The notes beneath the pieces were generated by a model. The model saw nothing but the letters and a program-made list of their open reading frames with translations, was not told the origin of the DNA and did no database searches. This document shows positions 34,608 to 43,589 of a DNA stretch of 46,889 nucleotides, piece by piece. This DNA comes from Chloroflexota bacterium (GTDB lineage: Bacteria; Chloroflexota; Anaerolineae; VGOG01). Within the stretch, counting starts at the first letter, position 1, and the number at the start of each line of letters is the position of its first letter. The position numbers and the translations under genes are program-made. The DNA lies in NCBI GenBank assembly GCA_030611885.1, contig JAUWOY010000027.1:1-46889 (forward strand), read 5' to 3'.

Positions 34608-35903
34608 TTACGGATACATACGTCCCAGCAGCCTCGGGAAGGGGATCGTCTCCCGGATGTGCTTCACGCCGCAGATCCAGGCCACAGTACGCTCCAGGCC
34701 CAGGCCGAAGCCGGAGTGGGGCACCGATCCGTATCGCCGCAGGTCGAGATACCACTCATAAGCCTGCCGAGAGATGCCAAGCTGCTCCACCTGCTGTTCC
34801 AGATATTCGTAACTCGCGCTGCGCTGACCGCCCCCGATGATCTCACCGTACCCTTCAGTAGCCAGCAAATCCACCGAAAGACAAACCTCCGGCCGCTCAG
34901 GGTCAAATTCCATGTAGAAGGCCTTGCACTGAGTTGGATAATGGTGGACGAAGACCGGCTTCTCAAAGTGCTCGGCCAGGACCACTTCGTGAGGGGCCCC
35001 GAGATCATCCCCCCACTCGATGGATACACCTTCCCGGTGAAGGATTTCAACTGCCGAGTCATACGTGAGGCGCGGAAACGGTGGGTTCACCTTTTCCAGC
35101 AACGTGGTATCGCGCTCGAGGGTCTTCAGCTCTTCAGCTCGATTCTTCAGCGTGGTCTGGACGACGTAGCTGACCAGCTCCTCCTCGACCCTCATGCACT
35201 CGTCCAGGTCAGCCCAGGCCATCTCCGGCTCCACCATCCAGAACTCCAGCAAGTGGCGGCGGGTCTTCGACTTCTCGGCCCGGAAAGTGGGGCCGAAGCA
35301 GTAGACCTTGCCGAAGGACATGATCTCGGCCTCGTTGTAGAGTTGGCCGCTCTGGGCGAGATAGGCCCGCTCCCCAAAGTAGTCGGTCTCAAAGAGGGTG
35401 GTGGTGTCCTCGCAGGAGGAGGGGGTGAGGATGGGGGTGTCCAGATTGATGAAGCCGTGGGAGTCCAGCCAATCGCGGATGGCCCGCACCACCTCGGCCC
35501 GCACCCGCAGGATAGCATGCTGCCTGGAGGAGCGCAGCCAAAGGTGGCGGCGATCCATCAGGAACTCCACGCCGTGCTCCTTGGGGGTTATGGGGTAATC
35601 CTCGGCCAGTTGCACGATCTCGACGGCGTTCGCTGTGAGCTCATAGCCGCCCGGCGCCCGCTTGTCCGCCCGCACCGTGCCGGTAACGATCAGGGATGAC
35701 TCCTGGGTCACCGCTCTGGCTGCTTCGAACCCCTCAGGGGACACGTCATCCTCAAAGACCACGGCCTGGATTATGCCCGTCCCGTCCCGCACCAACAAGA
35801 ACTGGAGCTTGCCCTTATCGGTCTTGTTATAGAGCCAGCCCTTGAGGGTTACCCCCTTGCCCTCGTGGGCGGCGATGTCTTCGATATACGCGTGCTCAGT
35901 CAA
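34608..35903 (-). CDS. asnS: Asparaginyl-tRNA synthetase
   Basis: 431 residues, class IIb. It has the N-terminal OB fold for the anticodon ([20 protein letters not shown]), motif 2 region [20 protein letters not shown] and motif 3 [15 protein letters not shown]. The pocket segments resemble AsnRS more than AspRS, although an archaeal-type non-discriminating AspRS is an alternative I cannot fully exclude. The start appears to be TTG at 35903 with AGGGGG nine bases upstream; no ATG fits. It ends 15 bases before the antitoxin start codon of the second PIN module, an unusual closeness for an essential gene. Confidence 0.9.
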   Translation of the reverse strand: MTEHAYIEDIAAHEGKGVTLKGWLYNKTDKGKLQFLLVRDGTGIIQAVVFEDDVSPEGFEAARAVTQESSLIVTGTVRADKRAPGGYELTANAVEIVQLAEDYPITPKEHGVEFLMDRRHLWLRSSRQHAILRVRAEVVRAIRDWLDSHGFINLDTPILTPSSCEDTTTLFETDYFGERAYLAQSGQLYNEAEIMSFGKVYCFGPTFRAEKSKTRRHLLEFWMVEPEMAWADLDECMRVEEELVSYVVQTTLKNRAEELKTLERDTTLLEKVNPPFPRLTYDSAVEILHREGVSIEWGDDLGAPHEVVLAEHFEKPVFVHHYPTQCKAFYMEFDPERPEVCLSVDLLATEGYGEIIGGGQRSASYEYLEQQVEQLGISRQAYEWYLDLRRYGSVPHSGFGLGLERTVAWICGVKHIRETIPFPRLLGRMYP

Positions 35904-35935
35904 GATTGTGCCCCCTTGTCTTCGTCAGTTTTCTC

Positions 35936-36034
35936 ACAAACAGGTGATGAGTCAACGAGTAATGAGTTAATGAGGTGCCCGCTGCCTCATTGCCTTATTG
36001 ACTCGTTGACTTGTTGCCTCGTTGACTTCATCGT
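35936..36034. repeat. Short-period repeat upstream of asnS
   Basis: Units GAGTCAACGAGTAATGAG on the left and the complement-like TTGACTCGTTGACTTG on the right, period 7-8, giving weak dyad symmetry. It fills the gap between the nucleoside permease stop and asnS. Confidence 0.7.
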
Positions 36035-36044
36035 CACGTCAAGT

Positions 36045-36998
36045 TCAACCCTTCTCCTCCCTCGCATACGGCAGCCCCAGGGCGGCTGGCGCGCCTACTC
36101 GCTTGCTGAAGGCCTCCCACCAGGTGATGATCACCAGCACCAGGATGGTGAAGGCGTAGGGAAGCATCCCCAGGAAGGCGGCAGGGATGGTGGTCCCTGC
36201 GGCCTGCATGCGGAACTGCACGGCGTTGATCCCCCCGAAGAGCACGGCTCCGACCACCGCCCGCAGCGGGTCCCAGGTGGCAAAGATCACCAATGCGACG
36301 GCGATCCATCCCCGCCCGGCGGTCATCCCTTCCGTCCAGCCAGGGGTGTAGGCCAGCGACAGGTGTGCCCCGCCCAGCCCCGCCAACATCCCACCCAGGA
36401 TGGTGTAGAGATAGCGGGTGGCGGTCACGTTCACCCCCAGGGCGTCGGCTGCCTGGGGGGACTCGCCGACCGCCCGCAGGTGGAGGCCGGGCCTGGTCCT
36501 GCGCAGATAGAACCAGGCGATGGGCACCAACAGGTACATGGCGTAGACCAGCAGGTCCTGGGCGAAGAGGGCCTTGCCGAGAACGGGTATGGAGGAGAGG
36601 CCAGGGATTTCCAGCTTGCCGAACTTCGGCCCGATGAGACCCACCAGGGGGCTGCCGTCAGGGCCGAGCCGCTGCCCCAGGAAGCTGGCCAGTCCGCTGC
36701 CGAAGATGGTGAGGGCCAGCCCGCTGACCGTCTGGTCAGCCCGGAGGGTGATGGTCAGGAAGGCATGGATCGAGGCCAGAAGCCCGCCGACAATGATCCC
36801 TGTCGCCACCCCAGCCCACGTGCTCCCGGTCCTATAGGCGGCGGCGAAAGCAGACACCGCGCCCATGATCATCATCCCCTCCAGCCCCAGGTTGAGAATC
36901 CCCGACCGCTCGGTGTAGATCTCGCCAACGGCGGCGTACACGAGTGAAGTCCCGGCCCGAACGGTGACGGCCAAGATGGAACCGAGAAGTGCGATCAT
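36045..36998 (-). CDS. ABC nucleoside transporter permease 2 (YufQ-like)
   Basis: 317 residues from the ATG at 36998, after GGAGGGATAGAGAG. It is highly hydrophobic with 8-10 helices. It has the BPD_transp_2 signature EIYTERSGILNLGLEGMMIM near the N-terminus and VGESPQAADALGVNV in the cytoplasmic coupling loop, then GGAHLSLAYTPGWTEGMT. It pairs with permease 1 to form the channel of a BMP-type importer (purine nucleosides, perhaps riboflavin-like solutes). It starts four bases after the permease 1 stop. Confidence 0.92.
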   Translation of the reverse strand: MIALLGSILAVTVRAGTSLVYAAVGEIYTERSGILNLGLEGMMIMGAVSAFAAAYRTGSTWAGVATGIIVGGLLASIHAFLTITLRADQTVSGLALTIFGSGLASFLGQRLGPDGSPLVGLIGPKFGKLEIPGLSSIPVLGKALFAQDLLVYAMYLLVPIAWFYLRRTRPGLHLRAVGESPQAADALGVNVTATRYLYTILGGMLAGLGGAHLSLAYTPGWTEGMTAGRGWIAVALVIFATWDPLRAVVGAVLFGGINAVQFRMQAAGTTIPAAFLGMLPYAFTILVLVIITWWEAFSKRVGAPAALGLPYAREEKG

Positions 36999-37002
36999 CT
37001 CT

Positions 37003-38139
37003 CTATCCCTCCATGCTCTCTTGCCATGCTTCTCCCTCCCCCAACTTTGGGGGAGGGTCGGGGTGGCGGCTGCTCCCCGTTCGCCGCTCCAGGCGGATGC
37101 GATATTTGGTGAATAGATCCCCGCCCAGCACGAAGAAGAGGATGGCTCCCTGCAGCACCAGGGCCACCGCTGCGGGGAGCTGCATGGTGATCTGGATCTG
37201 ATCGCCACCCACCAGGAGCCCGGCCAACAGGATAGCGACTACCAACACTCCCCAGGGGTTCAGCTTTCCCAGCCAGGCCACGATGATGGCGGTGTAACCG
37301 TAGCCCACCGACAGCCCTTTTTGCAGGCGGTGGGAGATGCCGGCCACCTCGGACATCCCCGCCAGACCGGCCAGTCCCCCGCTGAGGACCATCACCAGGA
37401 TGACGTTACGCACGATATTGATGCCGGCGTAGTGCGCCGCCCTGGGATTCTCGCCGATCACCCGGATCTCGTAGCCCCACTTGGTTCGCCTCAGGACAAT
37501 CCAGATGAACAAGGCCGCCACTACAGCGAAGATCACTCCCAGGTGGAACCGGGTGCCGGGCAGGCGAGGCAGCCAGGCTGCTTGTGGGAACTGCGCGGTA
37601 CCGGGAAACCCGTAGCCTTGCGGATCCTTCCACGGCCCGTAGAACAGGTGTTCAACCAACAAGATGGCGATGTAGTTCATCATTAAGGTGGTGATGATCT
37701 CGTTGACGCGGAGGTAAGCCTTGAGCAAGGCCGGGATCAAGCCCCAGAGCGCGCCGCCGAGGAAGCCGGCGACGATCATCGCTGGCAGCAGCAGGGGGGC
37801 TGGGATGCGGTTCGCCCAAAAGAGCGCGACCCCTGAAGCGGCGATCCCGCCCACTGCCAACTGCCCCTCGGCGCCGATGTTCCAGAAGAGCATCCGGAAG
37901 GCCACGGACACCCCCAGGCCGCACAGCATCAGCGGGATGGCCTTGACCATCGTCTCCGAGACGTTGTACTTACCGCCGAAGGCTCCCAGGGCCATCGCCT
38001 TGTAGGTCGTCAGTGGGTTGGCTCCGGCAAGAGCCAACAACACCGCCCCCGCCAACAATGCCAGAACAACAGAGGCGATGGGCACCAGGAAAGCGGTGAG
38101 ACGGGAATAGTCCTGGCGTTTTTCGATAATCAATCTCAT
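37003..38139 (-). CDS. ABC nucleoside transporter permease 1 (YufP-like)
   Basis: 378 residues, hydrophobic. It has the family segments LTTYKAMALGAFGGKYNVSE, FRMLFWNIGAEGQLAVGGIA, VNEIITTLMMNYIAILLV and VIGENPRAAHYAGIN (coupling loop). The C-terminal 25 residues (RHPDPPPKLGEGEA) come from a G/C-rich palindrome rather than the family core, so the protein has been extended by repeat insertion. GGAG lies eight bases before the ATG at 38139. It heterodimerises with permease 2. Confidence 0.92.
   Translation of the reverse strand: MRLIIEKRQDYSRLTAFLVPIASVVLALLAGAVLLALAGANPLTTYKAMALGAFGGKYNVSETMVKAIPLMLCGLGVSVAFRMLFWNIGAEGQLAVGGIAASGVALFWANRIPAPLLLPAMIVAGFLGGALWGLIPALLKAYLRVNEIITTLMMNYIAILLVEHLFYGPWKDPQGYGFPGTAQFPQAAWLPRLPGTRFHLGVIFAVVAALFIWIVLRRTKWGYEIRVIGENPRAAHYAGINIVRNVILVMVLSGGLAGLAGMSEVAGISHRLQKGLSVGYGYTAIIVAWLGKLNPWGVLVVAILLAGLLVGGDQIQITMQLPAAVALVLQGAILFFVLGGDLFTKYRIRLERRTGSSRHPDPPPKLGEGEAWQESMEG
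37034..37057. repeat. C/G-rich palindrome in the end of permease 1
   Basis: Perfect nine-base arms CCCTCCCCC/GGGGGAGGG around AACTTT. It is read in frame as DPPPKLGEG at the C-terminus of permease 1. Same family as 12652-12697. Confidence 0.8.
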
Positions 38140-38149
38140 AAGCAGAACT

Positions 38150-38236
38150 CCAAACTTTAAACCTTAAACTTTAAACCTTAAACTTCAAACTTTAAAGTTT
38201 AGAGTTTGAAGTTTGAAGTTTAAAGTTCAAAGTTTA
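38150..38236. repeat. Heptamer repeat with dyad symmetry
   Basis: Units AAACTTTAAACCTTAAACTT on the left and TTTAAAGTTTAGAGTTTGAA on the right, so the block can form a long hairpin. It holds the stop of the four-helix-bundle gene. Confidence 0.85.
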
Positions 38237-38658
38237 CGTTGGTCTTTCAGGATTAGCGTGCTGAGGATACGAGCGAGCTGCATGGCCTCATCGGTCAGGA
38301 ACGCGGCTGCCTCAACGTCGCCAATAGCAGCTTCTTGGATCAGATGACACCAATAATGAGATTCCCTGGCTTCCTTACGAGCAATGCTGAACTTGTGGAT
38401 GCGATCCTTCACAGATTCCGCTCCGTATCCCTCTTCGACATTGGCACCAACAGAGGTACCAGACTTGATCAACTGGTAAGCAAGGTGGCGCTCGGTAACA
38501 CCTGCAGGCAATCGTCTCACGAGCTCCACAACCATCAACCCGAACTCAAAGGTGCGCTCTATGATGTCGAACGGTGGCTTCGCACCCTCGGCCATGCGCC
38601 GAGCCAACAAAGCCCCACGCTTTCGCCGTCCCCATGTCTCCCTGCCACCTGCCACCAT
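38227..38658 (-). CDS. Four-helix-bundle protein (23S rRNA intervening-sequence family)
   Basis: 143 residues as the longest frame (ATG 38658 after AGGGGGG); an ATG at 38595 would give a 122-residue product closer to family length. Family features are FDIIERTFEFGLMVVELVRRL, the polar segment LIKSGTSVGANVEEGYGAES, FSIARKEARESHYWCHLI and EAMQLARILSTLI. Relatives are found in 23S rRNA intervening sequences and dispersed in genomes, with unknown function. It interrupts the ABC operon between the ATPase and permease 1 and is bordered on both sides by short-period repeats, one of which supplies its TGA stop. Confidence 0.85.
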   Translation of the reverse strand: MVAGGRETWGRRKRGALLARRMAEGAKPPFDIIERTFEFGLMVVELVRRLPAGVTERHLAYQLIKSGTSVGANVEEGYGAESVKDRIHKFSIARKEARESHYWCHLIQEAAIGDVEAAAFLTDEAMQLARILSTLILKDQRKL

Positions 38659-38664
38659 GTGCCC

Positions 38665-38712
38665 CCCTATTTAAAGTTTAAAGTTTGAAGTTTGAAGTTT
38701 GAAATTTGAACT
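38665..38712. repeat. Heptamer repeat at the end of the ABC ATPase gene
   Basis: TTTAAAGTTTGAAGTTTGAA-type units. On the minus strand it is read in frame as the last residues of the ABC ATPase (QISNFKLQTLNFK) and supplies its stop codon. Confidence 0.82.
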
Positions 38713-40220
38713 TCCGTTCCAGCCATCATCAGGCCGATCTTTTCAATATCCGCTCCCTCGGTATCAACGACACCCATGATCCGGCCTTCGTACATTACGG
38801 CGACGCGGTCGCTGATGGTCAGCAGCTCGTCCAGGTCCTCGGAGATGAGGAGGATGGCCGCTCCCTCCTCCCGCTGCTTGAGCAGGAGGTTGCGCACCGA
38901 CTCCGTGGCCCCGACGTCCAACCCCCGCGTGGGGTGCACGGCCACCATCAGCTTGGGGCCGACGCTGATCTCGCGGGCCAGGATGGTGCGCTGGAGGTTG
39001 CCGCCGGAGAGGAGCTTGACCGGCGTCTCCTGGCTCGGGGTGGCGATGTTGAAGGCCTCGATCAGCCTGGCCGCGAAACGGGCGATGGACGGGCGGTCCA
39101 GAAACGGTCCCTTGGCCAGAGGCGGGTCGCGGTAGCTCTTGAGGATGACATTGTCGCTGACCGCCAGGTTGGGCACCAGACCCATTCCCAGCCGATCCCC
39201 CGGCACGTGGCTCACCTGCTCCCGGATCACCCGACGAGGGGAGCAGTTGGTCAGGTCACAACCGGCGATGAACACGCCCCCCTCCGTCGTCTTCCGCAGC
39301 CCGGTGATCACTTCGGCCAGCTCTCGCTGCCCGTTTCCCGCCACCCCTGCGATCCCCAATATCTTCCCCTGACGGATGGTGAACGAAACGTCCTTCAGGG
39401 CCGGCAGCCCCTTGTCGCTGAGCGCGCGCAGGTTGCGGACTTCTAGGATAATCTCGCCCGGTTCGACGGGCGTCTTCTCCACCTGGAAGAGCACCTCCCG
39501 ACCGACCATCATGCGGGCCAGCTCCTCCTTCGTGGTCTGGCCGGTGCTCACCGTGGCCACCACTCTTCCGCCGCGCAGGACGGTAATTTGGTCAGAGATG
39601 GCCATCACCTCGCCGAGTTTGTGGCTGATGAAGATGACGGCCTTTCCCTCGCTGGCCATGCGCCGCAGGGTGACGAAAAGCTCCTCCACCTCCTGGGGGG
39701 TGAGCACGGCGGTAGGCTCGTCCATGATCAGGATGTTCACCCCGCGATAGAGCATCTTCAGGATCTCGACCCGCTGCTGCTCCCCCACCGAGAGCTGCCA
39801 GATGCGGGCTCGGGGGTCCACCTGCAGGCCGTACTGCCTGGAGAACTCGGCGATCCGGCCTTCGATGCGCGCCATATTGAGGAAGAAGCGCGGGGTCTTG
39901 AGCCCCAGGATGACGTTCTCGGCCACCGTCTGCGGCTCGACCAGCATGAAGTGCTGGTGCACCATCCCGATTCCCAAAGCGATGGCGTCTCGTGGTGATT
40001 GCAGGTTGGCTCTGCGCTCCCTGATATAGATCTCCCCCTCGTCGGCCCGGTAGAGGCCGGAGAGAATGTTCATCAGGGTGGTCTTGCCCGCTCCGTTCTC
40101 GCCCAGGAGGGCATGCACCTGGCCCGCCTGCACCTCCAGGTCAACGTGGTCGTTGGCCAACACGCCGGGGAAGCGCTTGGTGATTCCCCGCATCCTCACC
40201 AATGGAGTATCTGTGGACAT
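38667..40220 (-). CDS. ABC nucleoside transporter ATPase (YufO-like, two nucleotide-binding domains)
   Basis: 517 residues with two fused ATPase domains. Domain 1: Walker A LLGENGAGKTTLMNIL, signature LSVGEQQRVEI, Walker B ILIMDEPTAVLTPQE. Domain 2: GVAGNGQRELAEVITGL as a Walker A-like segment, LLSGGNLQRTILARE, and LMVAVHPTRGLDVG as a Walker B variant. This arrangement is usual for sugar and nucleoside importers of the BMP type, with domain 2 degenerate. The C-terminus reads into a short-period repeat. It is transcribed after the binding-protein gene and separated from it by a terminator and repeats. Confidence 0.93.
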   Translation of the reverse strand: MSTDTPLVRMRGITKRFPGVLANDHVDLEVQAGQVHALLGENGAGKTTLMNILSGLYRADEGEIYIRERRANLQSPRDAIALGIGMVHQHFMLVEPQTVAENVILGLKTPRFFLNMARIEGRIAEFSRQYGLQVDPRARIWQLSVGEQQRVEILKMLYRGVNILIMDEPTAVLTPQEVEELFVTLRRMASEGKAVIFISHKLGEVMAISDQITVLRGGRVVATVSTGQTTKEELARMMVGREVLFQVEKTPVEPGEIILEVRNLRALSDKGLPALKDVSFTIRQGKILGIAGVAGNGQRELAEVITGLRKTTEGGVFIAGCDLTNCSPRRVIREQVSHVPGDRLGMGLVPNLAVSDNVILKSYRDPPLAKGPFLDRPSIARFAARLIEAFNIATPSQETPVKLLSGGNLQRTILAREISVGPKLMVAVHPTRGLDVGATESVRNLLLKQREEGAAILLISEDLDELLTISDRVAVMYEGRIMGVVDTEGADIEKIGLMMAGTEVQISNFKLQTLNFK

Positions 40221-40243
40221 ATTCTCATCCTGTGATTTTGTTC

Positions 40244-40299
40244 GTAGTGACGACTTTAGTCGTCTACAATTGGGCCAGGGCGACTGAAGTCGCCACTAC
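40244..40299. repeat. Inverted-repeat element (GTAGTGACGACTTTAGTCGTC type)
   Basis: The left half GTAGTGACGACTTTAGTCGTC and right half GGCGACTGAAGTCGCCACTAC mirror each other, and each half is itself palindromic. It resembles a dispersed miniature repeat; no transposase gene is nearby. Confidence 0.75.
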
Positions 40300-40335
40300 T
40301 AACCCCAGCCCAATAATTCGCCAGACTCCAGTACG

Positions 40336-40376
40336 AAAAAGGGTTCTGGCAGGCGGCTGGCTACCTGCCAGAACCC
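40336..40376 (-). terminator. Terminator/attenuator between binding-protein and ATPase genes
   Basis: Thirteen-base perfect arms GGGTTCTGGCAGG/CCTGCCAGAACCC with a ten-base loop, followed on the minus strand by TTTTT. It lies inside the importer operon and would let more binding protein than transporter be made. Confidence 0.8.
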
Positions 40377-40393
40377 CCGTGACGATTTGTGGT

Positions 40394-40489
40394 TTATTTG
40401 GGGATGGTGCCGACAACCCCTTCGACCAGCCAATCGAAGGCCAGCTTCTCCTCGTCGGGCATGGTAGCCCCAAAGGTAACTAATGGACA
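40394..40489 (-). pseudogene. C-terminal remnant of a second BMP lipoprotein gene
   Basis: The minus strand reads CPLVTFGATMPDEEKLAFDW followed by LVEGVVGTIPK and a TAA at 40396. This parallels the end of the intact binding protein (DGEMLSMAWFVEGVVGTIE). The remnant has no start or body. It suggests a former tandem duplicate now deleted except for its tail. Confidence 0.7.
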
Positions 40490-40535
40490 GGCAGGCGGAG
40501 GGTCAGAGCACTTTGCCCTCCGCTGCCTGCCTGTC
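40486..40535. repeat. Long hairpin between the remnant and the binding-protein gene
   Basis: Arms GACAGGCAGGCGGAGGG and CCCTCCGCTGCCTGCCTGTC pair with a single bulge around a 13-base loop. No T run follows on the minus strand, so it is more likely an mRNA 3' stabiliser or a dispersed repeat than a terminator. Confidence 0.65.
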
Positions 40536-40550
40536 AGCTTACTCACTAGA

Positions 40551-41672
40551 TCATTCTATCGTGCCCACCACGCCCTCCACGAACCAAGCCATGGAAAGCA
40601 TCTCCCCGTCGGTCATCTTTTGGCCGTCGGCCACCTTGACGTTGCCGTCTTGGCCTTTGATGGGGCCACAGAACACGTCCCACTCGCCGCTCAGGATCTT
40701 CTGCTTGTAGTCATTCACCAGAGCCTTCACGTCGCCGGGCACCTGGGGGCTCAACGGAGCCAGGTCTACGGCCCCGTCCTTCATCCCGCCCCAGTACTGA
40801 CCCGTCTTCCAGGTGCCGTCCATGGCCGCCTTGACGCGGTTGACGTAGTACGGCCCCCAGTTCCACACCGGGCTGGTCAGCACCGTGTCCCCCACGAACT
40901 GCCGCATATCGGAGTCGTAGCCGATGCTGACCATGCCCCGCTCCTGGGCCGCCTTCTGGGGCTCGGTGGTGTCCTGGTGCTGAGCGATCACGTCGCAGCC
41001 CTCGTCCAGCAGGGCCACTGCCGCCTCTTTCTCCTTCACCGGGTCGAACCAGGTCTGGGTCCACACCACGTGCACTGTGGCCTCCGGATTGGCAGTGCGC
41101 ACCCCCAGGGCGAAGGCGTTGATGCCTCGGAGAACCTCGGGGATGGGGAAAGCGGCCACGTAGCCGATCTTGTTGGTCTTGGTGGCCTTGCCCGCCACCA
41201 GACCAGACAGGAAGCGCGGCTGGTACATGCGGCCGAAGTAGGTGGCCATGTTATCGGCGGTCTTGTAACCGGAGCAGTGCTCGAAGAACTTGTCCGGGAA
41301 CTCCTGGGCCACGGTGAGCATGGGATCCATGAAGCCGAAGCTGGTGGCGAAGATGACGTCGTAGCCTTTCTTGGCAAAGTCGCGGATGACCCGCTCGGCG
41401 TCGGGGCCTTCGGGCACGTTCTCGATGAACGCGGTTTCGACGCCCAGTTCCTTCTCCACCATCAGGCGGCCCTGTTCGTGGGCCCAGGTCCAGCCCAGGT
41501 CGCCGATGGGCGCCACGTAGACGAAGGCCGCTTTCAGCTTCTCCGTCGGTGGCGGCGGCGTAGGCGTTGGCGGCACTGGCGTCGGTGTCGCTGCTGGTTG
41601 GCAAGCTGTGATCAGCATAGCCACGACCGTCACCAGGGCCAGTAAAGTCCAAAGTCTCTTGCTTTTAAACAT
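40551..41672 (-). CDS. BMP-family nucleoside-binding lipoprotein
   Basis: 373 residues. The signal peptide has a hydrophobic core and lipobox LITAC (Cys24), followed by a Pro/Thr-rich spacer, so it is anchored outside the membrane. The BMP/PnrA fold is visible in KAAFVYVAPIGDLGWTWAHE, DVIFATSFGFMDPML, GKATKTNKIGYVAAFPIPEV, DVIAQHQDTTEPQKAA and SIGYDSDMRQF. It captures nucleosides or similar solutes and delivers them to the permeases encoded downstream. AAGGAGGAACGAAG precedes the ATG at 41672. It is first in the operon. I see no clear promoter in the 150 bases upstream. Confidence 0.92.
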   Translation of the reverse strand: MFKSKRLWTLLALVTVVAMLITACQPAATPTPVPPTPTPPPPTEKLKAAFVYVAPIGDLGWTWAHEQGRLMVEKELGVETAFIENVPEGPDAERVIRDFAKKGYDVIFATSFGFMDPMLTVAQEFPDKFFEHCSGYKTADNMATYFGRMYQPRFLSGLVAGKATKTNKIGYVAAFPIPEVLRGINAFALGVRTANPEATVHVVWTQTWFDPVKEKEAAVALLDEGCDVIAQHQDTTEPQKAAQERGMVSIGYDSDMRQFVGDTVLTSPVWNWGPYYVNRVKAAMDGTWKTGQYWGGMKDGAVDLAPLSPQVPGDVKALVNDYKQKILSGEWDVFCGPIKGQDGNVKVADGQKMTDGEMLSMAWFVEGVVGTIE

Positions 41673-41826
41673 CTTCGTTCCTCCTTTTAGAAAATGTGTC
41701 GTGCTGGAACTCTCTTTCCTCGAAAACCAAAGCTTCTGGCAATCACCCCCTTTCCTTTGGCATTAGTACCTTCCGAGTTCTCGGTTTGAGCGTTCGCCTT
41801 AGTTCACATCGAATGTGCACGGTACT

Positions 41827-43380
41827 CTATGGCGCGACCATCGGCTGCTGTTCCCCATGGGCCAACCTGTGCAATTCCTCAAACTGAGCCCGCACTTCCT
41901 TCATGTGCTGCTGTGCGTGGAAGGCAGCCACCCGCCTCACGACCTCGTCCTGCACCGCTCGGGGGTTGGGAACATACAGGAAGTCGAAGTCCCGGGCCTG
42001 GCCGGCCGTCTGGATGTACACGTGACCCCAACCCAGGATGCGTGCCTCCAGGTTGGGAATTTCATACCGCACGTCCTGGATCTGGCTCAGGCTAGTTTCC
42101 TTCTTGTCTTCGAAGACAAAGGGGATTCTCTCGATGTCAATCAAGCGATCAGGCGTCACCAGGTATTCATCGTTACGCCAATCCTGATACTGCCGGACAA
42201 ACAACAACAGATCAATTAGCCAGAGGATGGTGACCACAAGCAGGGTGATAGAATTCAAAGGGACAAGTTTGGCTCTTGTCAGGAAAGCGAAAACGCCAGG
42301 CAAGGCAAGTAGGAGCAACCCTGGTACTATAGTTTCACGGAGCAGAACGATCCAGTGCTTGTGCCAGGTGACGACATCGTCTTCCACCAGGGGCCCAAAG
42401 GGTAAGAGGCGTGCCAGCCAGGGGAGTCTTTCCTTGCGTTTCCTCCGAGGTTGGGCATGCCCGATGAGTTGAAAGATACGGATCTGGACTTCCCGTGGAT
42501 CTGGCACTCCGTCGAAGCGAATCAAGCCTGTCCTGCTTGCTGTTTCGATGAGCACATCGCCGAAGTTGAACAACAGCTCCACAGGGTTATTGACCTGGAT
42601 AGAGACATTCTGAATCTGACGCAAGCTGGCCTCGTGCCTTTCCTCAAAGAAGAAGTACGCCCGTTCGATGCGGATCACACGACGATTGGTGACGATGAAG
42701 CTATCGTTGCCCCAATCGTATAATTGGAGAATCATCCACACGGCGATGAGCGACAAAAGCAAGGAACCCAGCACCACGGCTACACTCATGAAAGCGGTGT
42801 GCGAGAACACGTTCCATAGGCCAAAAGCAAGTAGGACAAAAGCAAGGCCGAGCGGGAGAGCATTTCTTTCCAGGAGCTTCATCCAGTGACGGCGCATGAC
42901 AGGAAACTCCAGTTCCTCGCCGGGCTGCTGGCCGGGGAATTCCTCCCTGGTGGCCGTGGGTGCCTCGGCCAGGGTGGGAGTCGGCTGTGGCGGGACCAGC
43001 GTGTTCTGGCATAGACGAATCGCCAATTGCACGAACGCTTGCACGTCCTCCCGTCGAGGGATGTGGCTACGATGAACCACCTCGTTCCTGATGGCGTTGA
43101 GGCGTATGAGCTCGTCCACTGCCGTCTGATCCAGCAACGCTGGAACCCTGGCCCGCACCAGTTGGACCAGGTCCGGGAACTTCGTAGCCCTGGGATCAAA
43201 GTCCGGGTCGAGCTGGCTCAGATAGCCACCCAGCACGTCCTTGATCAACTCCCGGACATCCACCATAGCCAGGCGTAGCTCTCCCTCGGTGTCGGCCTTG
43301 ACCAGTTGCTCAACCTGAATGGTGAGGAAATTTGTAGCCTTATCGCGCCAGGTAGTAGCTCTCACGAGTCCTCCACTCAT
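41827..43380 (-). CDS. Membrane protein with two bacterial PH (bPH2) domains and an RNxxxH-bearing N-terminal domain
   Basis: 517 residues from the ATG at 43380; a GTG at 43365 has GGAGG at better spacing and may be the true start. The first 130 residues are soluble and helical, with R98-N-E-V-V-H103 in LNAIRNEVVHRSH, the Rx4H pattern of HEPN RNases. Two units follow, each a pair of membrane helices plus a PH domain: DSFIVTNRRVIRIER with RQIQNVSIQV, and DEYLVTPDRLIDIER with SQIQDVRYEI. The PH part resembles YdbT/DUF304 proteins. It is divergent from the transglutaminase gene. The combined architecture is unfamiliar to me. The longer frame to 43470 lacks support. Confidence 0.75.
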   Translation of the reverse strand: MSGGLVRATTWRDKATNFLTIQVEQLVKADTEGELRLAMVDVRELIKDVLGGYLSQLDPDFDPRATKFPDLVQLVRARVPALLDQTAVDELIRLNAIRNEVVHRSHIPRREDVQAFVQLAIRLCQNTLVPPQPTPTLAEAPTATREEFPGQQPGEELEFPVMRRHWMKLLERNALPLGLAFVLLAFGLWNVFSHTAFMSVAVVLGSLLLSLIAVWMILQLYDWGNDSFIVTNRRVIRIERAYFFFEERHEASLRQIQNVSIQVNNPVELLFNFGDVLIETASRTGLIRFDGVPDPREVQIRIFQLIGHAQPRRKRKERLPWLARLLPFGPLVEDDVVTWHKHWIVLLRETIVPGLLLLALPGVFAFLTRAKLVPLNSITLLVVTILWLIDLLLFVRQYQDWRNDEYLVTPDRLIDIERIPFVFEDKKETSLSQIQDVRYEIPNLEARILGWGHVYIQTAGQARDFDFLYVPNPRAVQDEVVRRVAAFHAQQHMKEVRAQFEELHRLAHGEQQPMVAP

Positions 43381-43453
43381 GGGCTTTGAGACTTGTCTAC
43401 TTTTAGATTTTACCACAAAATCGCTTTTATGGAAAGCGAACCCTACCCACAAC

Positions 43454-43482
43454 TTGCCCCCAATTTTCATTTGAAGTATAAT
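43454..43482 (+). promoter_or_regulatory. Promoter of the transglutaminase gene
   Basis: TTGCCC, a 17-base spacer and perfect TATAAT at 43477-43482, about 108 bases before the start codon. Confidence 0.55.
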
Positions 43483-43589
43483 TGTTCTCAGAGCCCAGAG
43501 GAGGTCGTGAACCTTTTGGTCTGCCTGGCAGTATTACAGTTGAAACACGCCGCCTGGAAGCGAGATCACTAAAGTAGGTGTCGCCAAAA

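Noticed and set aside
40389..41645. Plus-strand frame opposite the BMP lipoprotein gene
   Set aside because: Antisense shadow, rich in His/Gly/Leu, with no start signal.
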